Part shown: positions 6,301 to 14,817 of the stretch, piece after piece
Layout of the letters: each line of letters begins with the position of its first letter
Position numbering within the stretch: the stretch's first letter is position 1
Origin: JAZKAR01 sp040389065
GTDB lineage: Bacteria; Pseudomonadota; Gammaproteobacteria; Burkholderiales; Casimicrobiaceae
DNA: 14,980 nt
Assembly (NCBI GenBank): GCA_040389065.1
Contig: JAZKAR010000036.1
Coordinates: 1 to 14,980 of the forward strand
Direction: 5' to 3'
Program-made: the position numbers and the translations under genes
Notes under the pieces: model-generated
What the model was told of the DNA's origin: nothing
Database searches by the model: none
Seen by the model: the letters and a program-made list of their open reading frames with translations, nothing else

Positions 6301-7418
6301 ATAAAGTAGCAAATGGTGGTCCAAGAAAGCTTGCTAAAGGTACTCTCCTCACCGAAGAATATTTGTCATCCCTATCAAGATTTGAATGGTTCGAAGTGCG
6401 CGTGGCCGATGACGATATTGCTAGACAGCTTGAAAGCGTAAAAGAAAGCTTAACGCAGCTACGCCATCAAGTTGAAGAATCTTTTGAGTTGAAAAAGAAA
6501 AAAATTACTCAAGGTGATGAGCTACCACCTGGTGTACTAAAAATGGTAAAAGTACATATTGCTATAAAACGACGTTTACAGCCTGGTGATAAAATGGCTG
6601 GTCGTCATGGCAATAAAGGGGTGGTTTCTAGAATTGTTCCTATTGAAGATATGCCTTATATGGCAGATGGCACCCAAGTAGATATTGTTTTAAATCCATT
6701 AGGTGTGCCTTCACGTATGAACGTAGGACAAATTTTAGAAGTGCATTTGGGTTGGGCTGCAAAGGGCTTAGGCAAGAAAATTGATTTGATGTTAAAAGCT
6801 GAAAAAAATGCCACTGAAGTGAGAGGCTTTTTGGAGCAGGTTTATAATAACTCAGGGAAGCCTGAAAATCTTTCATCTATTGAAGACAAAGATGTATTGG
6901 AGCTTGCTCAACATTTAACAAATGGTGTGCCGTTTGCTACTCCAGTTTTTGATGGCGCTTCAGAGCTTGAAATTAAAGGTATGCTTGAGTTAGCTGATCT
7001 GCCTAAAACTGGACAAATCACATTATATGATGGTCGCAGTGGAGAAGCTTTTGATCGAAAAGTTACAGTAGGTTATATGCACGTATTGAAACTCCATCAC
7101 TTAGTTGATGATAAAATGCATGCAAGATCAACTGGTCCGTATAGCTTGGTGACGCAACAACCTCTTGGTGGTAAAGCACAATTCGGTGGTCAGCGTTTTG
7201 GGGAGATGGAAGTTTGGGCATTGGAGGCATACGGAGCCGCTCACATTTTAAGAGAAATGTTAACAGTAAAATCTGATGATGTTAACGGACGTACACGTGT
7301 ATATGAAAATATAGTTAAAGGTGAGCATACGATTGAAGCGGGAATTCCTGAGTCATTTAATGTTCTTGTTAAAGAAGTACGTTCCCTTGCAATTGATATG
7401 GATTTAGAGCGTCATTAG
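3345..7418 (+). CDS. rpoB: DNA-directed RNA polymerase subunit beta
   Basis: Beta forms one pincer of RNA polymerase and part of the active site. The 1357-residue product starts [18 protein letters not shown] 3345 has GGTGGGGA (3333-3340) ahead of it; an upstream in-frame TTG at 3309 adds 12 residues without family support. The rifampicin region is [20 protein letters not shown] (residues 514-533), with D521, H531 and S536 matching E. coli D516, H526 and S531. These are wild type, so sensitivity is predicted. Also seen are [20 protein letters not shown] (fork region), [14 protein letters not shown] (late active-site loop) and [20 protein letters not shown] near the end. rpoC follows after 69 bases. 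Confidence 0.99.
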   Translation: [1357 protein letters not shown]

Positions 7419-7487
7419 ATTTATGCTACAGAAGCAATATTATAGTTATTTAATGCGTTTCAACGGTTGTTTTAATAGAGGTCAGGC

Positions 7488-10400
7488 ATGAAAGCACTGC
7501 TCGATTTGTTTAAGCAGGTTAATCAAGATGAAGAATTTGATGCTATACGTATTGGTTTAGCATCTCCTGAAAAAATTCGTTCTTGGTCTTATGGTGAAGT
7601 TAAAAAGCCCGAAACTATTAATTATCGAACTTTTAAACCGGAGCGTGATGGTCTTTTTTGCGCGAAGATTTTTGGTCCGATTAAAGATTACGAATGTTTA
7701 TGCGGTAAATATAAGCGATTAAAACATCGTGGTGTCATTTGTGAAAAATGTGGGGTAGAGGTTACACTTACTAAGGTGCGTCGTGAGCGGATGGGACATA
7801 TTGAGCTAGCGAGTCCTGTTGCCCACATATGGTTCCTAAAATCATTACCATCACGTATGGGATTAATTTTAGATATGCCTCTACGTGATATAGAGCGTGT
7901 ATTATATTTTGAAGCATATGTAGTTACGCATCCTGGCCTAACTCCTTTGGCTTACGCGCAATTATTGACAGAAGAGGAATATGCTACAAAACGTGATGAA
8001 TTCGGCCCCGAATTTTCAGCTGCAATGGGTGCTGAAGCAGTGTTGGAGCTTCTCAAAGCTTTAGATATTCCTTCTGAAACAGAGCGCTTGCGTCAAGAGT
8101 TAGCATCAACTTCATCTGAAACTAAAATTAAAAAAATTGCAAAGCGTCTAAAGGTTCTTGAGGCTTTTGAGCGTTCAGGAATGAAGCCTGAATGGATGAT
8201 TTTGCAAGTGCTCCCTGTGCTTCCACCAGATTTACGTCCTCTTGTACCCTTAGATGGAGGGCGTTTTGCTACGTCTGATCTTAATGATTTATACAGACGG
8301 GTTATCAATCGAAATAATCGCTTAAGCCGCCTTATTGAATTGCGTGCGCCTGAAATTATTGTACGTAATGAAAAGCGTATGCTTCAAGAGGCAGTTGACT
8401 CATTATTAGATAATGGTCGACGCGGCAAAGCGATGACAGGTGCAAATAAACGCCCATTAAAATCACTTGCCGATATGATTAAAGGTAAGGGCGGGCGCTT
8501 CCGCCAGAATTTGTTAGGTAAGCGCGTTGATTACTCAGGTCGTTCGGTAATTGTGGTCGGTCCAACACTTAGATTGCATCAATGTGGTTTGCCAAAAAAA
8601 ATGGCTTTAGAATTATTTAAGCCATTTATTTTTAATCGGTTAGAGGGAATGGGCCTTGCTACAACGATTAAAGCAGCCAAAAAAATGGTTGAGCAAGAAG
8701 AGCCTGTAGTATGGGATATTTTAGATGAGGTGATTACCCATCATCCTGTTTTGCTAAATAGAGCTCCTACACTTCATAGATTAGGTATTCAAGCTTTTGA
8801 ACCTATACTAATTGAAGGCAAAGCAATTCAATTACACCCTTTAGTTTGTACAGCATTTAATGCCGATTTTGATGGCGATCAAATGGCTGTACATGTTCCC
8901 TTATCAAAAGAAGCCCAGCACGAGGCACGTACCTTAATGTTGGCTTCTAGAAACGTACTATTGCCTTCCAATGGTGATCCTTGTATCGTTCCTTCACAAG
9001 ATATTGTATTAGGGTTGTATTACGCTACGCGTGAAAGAATCAATGCTAAAGGTGAGGGCATGATTCTTTCGGATGCAGCTGAAGCTTTACGGGCATTTGA
9101 AACAAGAGAAGCAGATTTGCATGCTAAAATACTTGTGCGTATTAAAGAGCATTTTGGTAGCAAAGGCCAATACAATGATGTGCGTATCACCCGTTATGAA
9201 ACAACGGTAGGTCGTGCAATCTTGTCAGAAATTCTGCCTCATGGATTACCATTTTCTTCAATTAATAAGCCTCTTAAAAAGAAAGATATTTCTCGTCTTA
9301 TTAATATGAGCTTTAGATTATGCGGTTTAGAAGAAGCTGTTTTATTTGCAGATCGCTTGATGCAAGCTGGCTTTAGATTTTCTACAAAAGCAGGTATATC
9401 ATTTGCTGTAGACGATATGCTGGTACCGCAAGAAAAAGTAAAATTGATTGATAGTGCAGAACAAGAAGTAAAAGAAATTGAAAGACAATATACCTCAGGG
9501 CTTGTAACGCAGGGTGAGCGCTATAATAAGGTAATTGATATATGGGGAAGAGCTGGAGATAGTCTTGCAAAAGCAATGATGGCAGGCTTGGGTACAGAAC
9601 CTGTTATAGATAGGCATGGAAATGAAGTAAGGCAAGAATCATTCAATTCTATCTACATGATGGCTGATTCAGGTGCTAGAGGATCACCCGCGCAGATTAG
9701 ACAGCTTGCTGGTATGCGAGGCTTGATGGCAAAACCAGATGGCTCAATTATTGAAACACCCATTACCGCTAACTTCCGTGAAGGCTTAAACGTTCTCCAA
9801 TACTTTATTTCTACCCATGGGGCAAGAAAAGGCTTGGCAGATACTGCATTAAAGACAGCGAATTCAGGTTATTTAACTAGACGGCTTGTAGATGTGACAC
9901 AAGATTTAGTTATTAATGAAGAAGACTGTACCACTAAACGCGGTATTGTTATAAAAGCTCTTGTGCAAGGTGGTGAAGTAATCGAACCGCTAAGAGAGCG
10001 TATTCTTGGAAGAGTTTTAGCAGCCGATGTTGTTCATGCTGATACTGATGAAACTGTTTTTGAGTCAGGAATATTGCTCGATGAAGATACCGTTGATCAA
10101 ATAGAGGCGCTATCAATTGATGAAGTAAAAGTTAGAACACCGTTGACATGCGATTCACGTTATGGTTTATGTGCTAAATGCTATGGAAGAGATTTAGGGC
10201 GTGGAGAACAGGTACGTGTAGGCGAGGCAATAGGGGTGGTGGCAGCGCAATCAATTGGTGAGCCTGGTACTCAATTAACCATGAGAACTTTCCATATCGG
10301 TGGTGCAGCTTCTAGAGCAGCTTCTGCCAGTCAGGTAGAAGCAGCTGGTATCGTTAAGTTTTCTGTGGCGTTAAGATATGTTTCAAGTGTACGTGGTGAA

Positions 10401-11717
10401 CATATTGTAATTTCGCGTAATGGTGAAGTCATTATTAATGATGATGCTGGTCGAGAAAGAGAGCGTCATAAAATACCTTATGGTGCTACTTTAAAGATAA
10501 TAGATGGTAATCCTATTAAAGCAGGAGCAGTGCTTGCAATTTGGGATGCGACAGCTCGACCTATTATTACAGAATATGCCGGTAGAGTTCGCTTTGAGAA
10601 TGTTGAGGAAGGTGTTACAGTTGCAAAACAAATTGATGATGTAACAGGCTTATCAACTTTGGTCGTAATTGATCCAAAACAGCGAAGTGGAAGTCAAGCT
10701 AAAGGAATGCGGCCTCAAGTTAAACTACTTGATGAGCGTGGAGATGAAATTAAAATGGTAGGAACTGAACTGCCTATTAATATTACTTTCCAAATTGGCT
10801 CTATCATTACAGTAAAAGACAATCAAGATGTAACGGTAGGTGAAATTCTTGCTCGTATCCCACAAGAAACTTCTAAAACACGTGATATTACAGGGGGGTT
10901 GCCACGAGTAGCTGAATTATTTGAGGCACGCTCGCCTAAAGATGCAGGTGTTTTGGCAGAAGTTACTGGTACAGTATCTTTTGGGAAAGATACCAAAGGT
11001 AAGCAACGTTTGATTATTACTGATTTAGAGGGTAAATCTAACGAGTATCTCATTCCTAAAGATAAACATGTTACTGCGCATGATGGTCAAATCGTCAATA
11101 AAGGCGAAGTTATTGTTGATGGGCCGATTGATCCTCACGATATACTTAGATTATTAGGGGTTGAAGCATTAGCTAGATATGTGACTGATGAAGTTCAAGA
11201 CGTTTATCGATTGCAGGGTGTTAAAATTAACGATAAACATATTGAGGTTATTGTCAGACAAATGCTGAGAAGGGTAAATATTGTTGACGCAGGTCAAACA
11301 TATTTTATTGCTGGCGAGCAAGTTGAGCGGGCCGAATTATTTGATGAAAACGATCGAGTAAATGCTTTAGATCAAGATCCAGCAACATTTGAGCCCGTTT
11401 TGTTAGGTATAACAAAAGCATCTTTATCTACGGATTCCTTTATATCAGCTGCATCTTTTCAAGAAACCACACGAGTTCTTACTGAAGCAGCAATTATGGG
11501 TAAACGAGATAACTTACGCGGCTTGAAAGAAAACGTAATTGTTGGGCGCTTAATTCCCGCTGGTACTGGATTTGAGCATCACAGTGAGCGTTTGAAAGTT
11601 CGTAGGGAAACAGACAGAATGCCAACAGCAAATGCTAAATTATCTAATGCTGATGAAGGTATGCCGAAAGTAATAAAAGCTGTAAAATCGGCAGAAAGAG
11701 AAGCTTTGGCAGAGTAG
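7488..11717 (+). CDS. rpoC: DNA-directed RNA polymerase subunit beta'
   Basis: Beta' carries the catalytic magnesium site of RNA polymerase. The 1409-residue product keeps E. coli numbering through its core. The N-terminal zinc ligands are C70, C72, C85 and C88 in YECLCGKYK and VICEKCG. The catalytic motif NADFDGD is at 458-464 with D460, D462 and D464. The second zinc site is C814, C888, C895 and C898. The trigger-loop segment LTMRTFHIGG includes M932 and H936. No inserted or missing domain is evident. ATG 7488 follows AGAGGT (7477-7482). The N-terminal wording is betaproteobacterial. A terminator-like hairpin follows 33 bases after the stop. Confidence 0.99.
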   Translation: MKALLDLFKQVNQDEEFDAIRIGLASPEKIRSWSYGEVKKPETINYRTFKPERDGLFCAKIFGPIKDYECLCGKYKRLKHRGVICEKCGVEVTLTKVRRERMGHIELASPVAHIWFLKSLPSRMGLILDMPLRDIERVLYFEAYVVTHPGLTPLAYAQLLTEEEYATKRDEFGPEFSAAMGAEAVLELLKALDIPSETERLRQELASTSSETKIKKIAKRLKVLEAFERSGMKPEWMILQVLPVLPPDLRPLVPLDGGRFATSDLNDLYRRVINRNNRLSRLIELRAPEIIVRNEKRMLQEAVDSLLDNGRRGKAMTGANKRPLKSLADMIKGKGGRFRQNLLGKRVDYSGRSVIVVGPTLRLHQCGLPKKMALELFKPFIFNRLEGMGLATTIKAAKKMVEQEEPVVWDILDEVITHHPVLLNRAPTLHRLGIQAFEPILIEGKAIQLHPLVCTAFNADFDGDQMAVHVPLSKEAQHEARTLMLASRNVLLPSNGDPCIVPSQDIVLGLYYATRERINAKGEGMILSDAAEALRAFETREADLHAKILVRIKEHFGSKGQYNDVRITRYETTVGRAILSEILPHGLPFSSINKPLKKKDISRLINMSFRLCGLEEAVLFADRLMQAGFRFSTKAGISFAVDDMLVPQEKVKLIDSAEQEVKEIERQYTSGLVTQGERYNKVIDIWGRAGDSLAKAMMAGLGTEPVIDRHGNEVRQESFNSIYMMADSGARGSPAQIRQLAGMRGLMAKPDGSIIETPITANFREGLNVLQYFISTHGARKGLADTALKTANSGYLTRRLVDVTQDLVINEEDCTTKRGIVIKALVQGGEVIEPLRERILGRVLAADVVHADTDETVFESGILLDEDTVDQIEALSIDEVKVRTPLTCDSRYGLCAKCYGRDLGRGEQVRVGEAIGVVAAQSIGEPGTQLTMRTFHIGGAASRAASASQVEAAGIVKFSVALRYVSSVRGEHIVISRNGEVIINDDAGRERERHKIPYGATLKIIDGNPIKAGAVLAIWDATARPIITEYAGRVRFENVEEGVTVAKQIDDVTGLSTLVVIDPKQRSGSQAKGMRPQVKLLDERGDEIKMVGTELPINITFQIGSIITVKDNQDVTVGEILARIPQETSKTRDITGGLPRVAELFEARSPKDAGVLAEVTGTVSFGKDTKGKQRLIITDLEGKSNEYLIPKDKHVTAHDGQIVNKGEVIVDGPIDPHDILRLLGVEALARYVTDEVQDVYRLQGVKINDKHIEVIVRQMLRRVNIVDAGQTYFIAGEQVERAELFDENDRVNALDQDPATFEPVLLGITKASLSTDSFISAASFQETTRVLTEAAIMGKRDNLRGLKENVIVGRLIPAGTGFEHHSERLKVRRETDRMPTANAKLSNADEGMPKVIKAVKSAEREALAE

Positions 11718-11750
11718 GTTAAACACCATAGAAATAAAAGATTTTCAATT

Positions 11751-11776
11751 GCGGGTTGACAAAACCCGCTTTCATT
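11751..11776 (+). terminator. Probable weak terminator after rpoC, overlapping the rpsL promoter
   Basis: GCGGGTT (11751-11757) pairs perfectly with AACCCGC (11763-11769) around the five-base loop GACAA, followed by TTTCATT. The stem is GC-rich, but the T tract is short, so termination is probably partial. The hairpin shares bases with the -35 box of the promoter at 11756-11784. Confidence 0.5.
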
Positions 11777-11784
11777 ACTAGGAT
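11756..11784 (+). promoter_or_regulatory. Sigma-70 promoter of the str operon (rpsL-rpsG-fusA-tuf)
   Basis: A perfect -35 box TTGACA (11756-11761) is followed after exactly 17 bases by TAGGAT (11779-11784), which matches the -10 consensus at four positions including the key A and T. Transcription would start near 11791, giving a leader of about 25 bases before rpsL. It is the best-matching promoter in the window and sits where an independent str operon promoter is expected. Confidence 0.75.
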
Positions 11785-11816
11785 GAGCGACTTAGTTCGC
11801 AGTTTAGAGGGGTAGT

Positions 11817-12188
11817 ATGCCAACCATAAATCAATTAGTTCGTAAAGGGCGTGAGCCATCGATCGAAAAAAGTAAGGTGCCAGCGTTAGAGCGTTGTCCG
11901 CAACGTAGGGGCGTATGTACTCGTGTATATACCACTACACCTAAAAAACCTAATTCAGCCCTTAGGAAGGTTGCTAAAGTTCGTTTAACGAATGGTTTTG
12001 AAGTCATTAGTTATATCGGCGGTGAAGGTCATAATTTACAGGAACACTCGGTTGTCTTAATCCGCGGTGGTCGTGTTAAGGATTTGCCAGGGGTGCGTTA
12101 CCATATCGTGCGTGGTAGTTTAGACACAAGTGGTGTTAAAGATCGTAAGCAAGCCCGTTCTAAATACGGTGCGAAGCGTCCAAAATAA
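11817..12188 (+). CDS. rpsL: 30S ribosomal protein S12
   Basis: S12 lies at the decoding centre of the small subunit and governs accuracy. The 123-residue product carries the canonical TPKKPNSALRK loop (41-51) and GGRVKDLPGVRYH loop (84-96). K43 and K88, whose replacement gives streptomycin resistance or dependence in E. coli, are both lysine here, and D89, the residue that is methylthiolated in E. coli, is present. Streptomycin sensitivity at this locus is predicted. ATG 11817 follows AGAGGGG (11806-11812). It is the first gene of the str operon and lies 17 bases before rpsG. Confidence 0.99.
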   Translation: MPTINQLVRKGREPSIEKSKVPALERCPQRRGVCTRVYTTTPKKPNSALRKVAKVRLTNGFEVISYIGGEGHNLQEHSVVLIRGGRVKDLPGVRYHIVRGSLDTSGVKDRKQARSKYGAKRPK

Positions 12189-12205
12189 TTTGAAGGAGTT
12201 TTTTT

Positions 12206-12676
12206 GTGTCAAGACGTAGAGAAATACCAAAACGAGAAGTAATGCCTGATCCAAAGTATGGTGTTCAGGATGTTTCTAAATTTGTAAACGTTATTATGAC
12301 TCGTGGAAAAAAATCTGTAGCAGAGCGTATCGTTTACGATGCTTTTACACAAATTGAAACGAAAAATAGTAAAAATCCAGTAGATGTATTTACACAAGCA
12401 TTAGAGAATACTAAGCCTGCTGTTGAAGTAAAAAGCCGTCGTGTTGGTGGAGCAAATTTTCAAGTGCCAGTCGAAGTAAGACCATCACGTCGTATGGCTT
12501 TAGCTATGCGTTGGTTAAGAGAAGCTGCAAAAAAACGTGGTGAAAAATCAATGAGTCAGCGTTTGGCTGCTGAGTTATTGGAAGCCGCTGAAAATAGAGG
12601 TGGGGCAATCAAGAAGCGAGATGAAGTCCATCGTATGGCAGAAGCTAACAAAGCTTTCTCGCATTTCCGTTTTTAA
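12206..12676 (+). CDS. rpsG: 30S ribosomal protein S7
   Basis: S7 nucleates assembly of the 30S head by binding the 3' domain of 16S rRNA and lines the tRNA exit site. The 156-residue product starts MSRRREIPKREVMPDPKYG and includes the family signature region (KFVNVIMTRGKKSVAERIVY), the beta-hairpin VGGANFQVPVEVRPSRR, and the C-terminal helix ending EANKAFSHFRF. The start is GTG 12206, with AAGGAG (12193-12198) at 7 bases; no nearby ATG gives the conserved N-terminus. The gap to rpsL is only 17 bases, too short for the large intercistronic S7 repressor site known in E. coli. Confidence 0.99.
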   Translation: MSRRREIPKREVMPDPKYGVQDVSKFVNVIMTRGKKSVAERIVYDAFTQIETKNSKNPVDVFTQALENTKPAVEVKSRRVGGANFQVPVEVRPSRRMALAMRWLREAAKKRGEKSMSQRLAAELLEAAENRGGAIKKRDEVHRMAEANKAFSHFRF

Positions 12677-12696
12677 TTTGATAGGGTTATATTAAC

Positions 12697-14793
12697 GTGT
12701 CACGCAAGACTCCTATACAGCGTTATCGAAACATCGGCATTTCCGCACACATTGATGCCGGCAAGACGACTACAACTGAAAGAATTTTATTTTATACAGG
12801 CGTATCCCACAAAATTGGTGAGGTACATGATGGTGCGGCTACCATGGATTGGATGGAGCAGGAACAAGAAAGAGGTATTACTATTACCTCAGCTGCAACA
12901 ACCTGCTTTTGGAAAGGAATGGATGGTACGTTACCTGAACACCGTATAAATATCATCGATACGCCGGGGCACGTTGATTTTACTATTGAAGTTGAGCGCT
13001 CTATGCGAGTGCTTGATGGAGCGTGTATGGTTTACTGTGCTGTAGGTGGCGTACAACCTCAGTCAGAAACCGTTTGGCGCCAGGCCAATAAATATAAAGT
13101 ACCACGCTTAGCATTTGTTAATAAAATGGATAGGCAAGGTGCTGACTTTTTTAAAGTTTACCAGCAATTAAAAGATAGACTAAAAGCTAATCCTGTCTTG
13201 CTGCAAATCCCTATTGGCGCAGAAGAAAATTTTGCTGGAGTTATTGACTTAGTAACAATGAAAGCTATTTATTGGGATGAGTCATCACAAGGAATGAAGT
13301 TTGAATTAAAAGAGATTCCTTCTGAGTTACAAGCAAAAGCTGAAGAGTGGCGTGAAAAGATGGTAGAGACTGCTGCTGAAGCCTCTGAAGATTTGCTCAA
13401 TAAATATCTGGGCGGCGAATCATTAACTGAAGCTGAAATCAAAAGTGCTATCCGAATAAGAACCATCGCAAGCGAAATTATTCCGATGCTATGTGGTTCA
13501 GCCTTTAAAAACAAGGGCGTTCAAGCAATGCTGGATGCAGTAGTAGATTATCTACCTGCACCTATTGATATTCCTCCAGTCCACGGTTTATTAGAAAATG
13601 AAACCGATGCTGAGAGAAAGCCCGATGATGATGAGCCTTTTTCTGCTCTAGCTTTTAAAATTATGACTGATCCATTTGTAGGGCAGCTAACATTTTTTAG
13701 AGTGTATTCAGGCGTTTTAAAGTCTGGTGATAGCATCTATAATGCTGTTAAAGGAAAAAAAGAACGTATTGGTAGAATATTGCAGATGCATGCTAACCAA
13801 CGAGAAGAGTTAAAAGAGGTTCGTGCGGGTGATATTGCTGCTGCTGTTGGATTAAAAGATGTAACAACAGGTGATACTCTTTGCGATCCTAATAAAATTA
13901 TTACGTTAGAGCGCATGGAGTTTCCTGAGCCTGTAATTCACGTGGCAGTTGAGCCTAAAACAAAAGTTGATCAAGAAAAAATGGGCTTGGCGCTTAACAG
14001 ATTGGCTCAAGAAGACCCTTCTTTCAGAGTGAAAACCGATGAAGAGTCTGGTCAAACAATTATTTCAGGGATGGGTGAGCTACATCTGGAAATTATTGTT
14101 GATCGCATGAAAAGAGAGTTTAGTGTTGAGGCTAACGTAGGAGCGCCTCAAGTAGCGTACCGTGAAGCCATCCGCAAATCTGTAGAGATTGAAGGGAAAT
14201 TCATTAAACAATCTGGTGGTCGTGGACAATACGGTCATGTATGGTTAAAGATGGAGCCTGCTGAAACGGGTAAAGGTTTTGAGTTTGTTGATGCCATTAA
14301 AGGCGGTGCAGTTCCTCGTGAATATATTCCCGCTGTACAGAAAGGGTTATTAGAAACTCTTCCAGCTGGAGTGCTAGCGGGTTTTCCAGTTGTTGATGTA
14401 AAGGTAACTTTGTTTGATGGTTCATATCATGATGTGGATTCAAACGAAAATGCTTTTAGAATGGCTGCTTCGATTGCATTTAAAGATGGAATGCGTAAAG
14501 CTAGTCCAGTTCTATTAGAACCAATCATGGCTGTTGAAGTTGAAACCCCAGAAGAGTTTACTGGCAATGTTATGGGCGATTTAAGTTCAAGGCGTGGCGT
14601 TGTTCAAGGCATGGATGAGAGTGTTTCTGGACGTATGATTAAAGCAGAAGTACCTTTAGCAGAAATGTTTGGATATTCCACTCAATTACGTTCTTTGAGC
14701 CAGGGAAGAGCAACTTATTCAATGGAATTCAAGCACTACGCGGAAGCTCCTAAGAACGTAGCAGAAACAGTTATTAGCAAACGTTCCAGTTAA
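12697..14793 (+). CDS. fusA: Elongation factor G
   Basis: EF-G is the ribosomal translocase GTPase and works with RRF in recycling. The 698-residue product has all G motifs: AHIDAGKT (17-24), RGITI (59-63) with the effector threonine, DTPGH (88-92), NKMD (142-145) and GSAFKNKGV. The middle domains include ISGMGELHLEI, and domain IV has QSGGRGQYGHV, which reaches the decoding site. Length is close to E. coli (704), and nothing suggests a paralogue such as EF-G2. The start GTG 12697 has only a weak upstream AGGG (12683-12686, 10 bases away), so coupling to rpsG (20-base gap) may help initiation. Confidence 0.99.
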   Translation: MSRKTPIQRYRNIGISAHIDAGKTTTTERILFYTGVSHKIGEVHDGAATMDWMEQEQERGITITSAATTCFWKGMDGTLPEHRINIIDTPGHVDFTIEVERSMRVLDGACMVYCAVGGVQPQSETVWRQANKYKVPRLAFVNKMDRQGADFFKVYQQLKDRLKANPVLLQIPIGAEENFAGVIDLVTMKAIYWDESSQGMKFELKEIPSELQAKAEEWREKMVETAAEASEDLLNKYLGGESLTEAEIKSAIRIRTIASEIIPMLCGSAFKNKGVQAMLDAVVDYLPAPIDIPPVHGLLENETDAERKPDDDEPFSALAFKIMTDPFVGQLTFFRVYSGVLKSGDSIYNAVKGKKERIGRILQMHANQREELKEVRAGDIAAAVGLKDVTTGDTLCDPNKIITLERMEFPEPVIHVAVEPKTKVDQEKMGLALNRLAQEDPSFRVKTDEESGQTIISGMGELHLEIIVDRMKREFSVEANVGAPQVAYREAIRKSVEIEGKFIKQSGGRGQYGHVWLKMEPAETGKGFEFVDAIKGGAVPREYIPAVQKGLLETLPAGVLAGFPVVDVKVTLFDGSYHDVDSNENAFRMAASIAFKDGMRKASPVLLEPIMAVEVETPEEFTGNVMGDLSSRRGVVQGMDESVSGRMIKAEVPLAEMFGYSTQLRSLSQGRATYSMEFKHYAEAPKNVAETVISKRSS

Positions 14794-14817
14794 TTCTTAA
14801 TATTTAGGATTTTTAAA

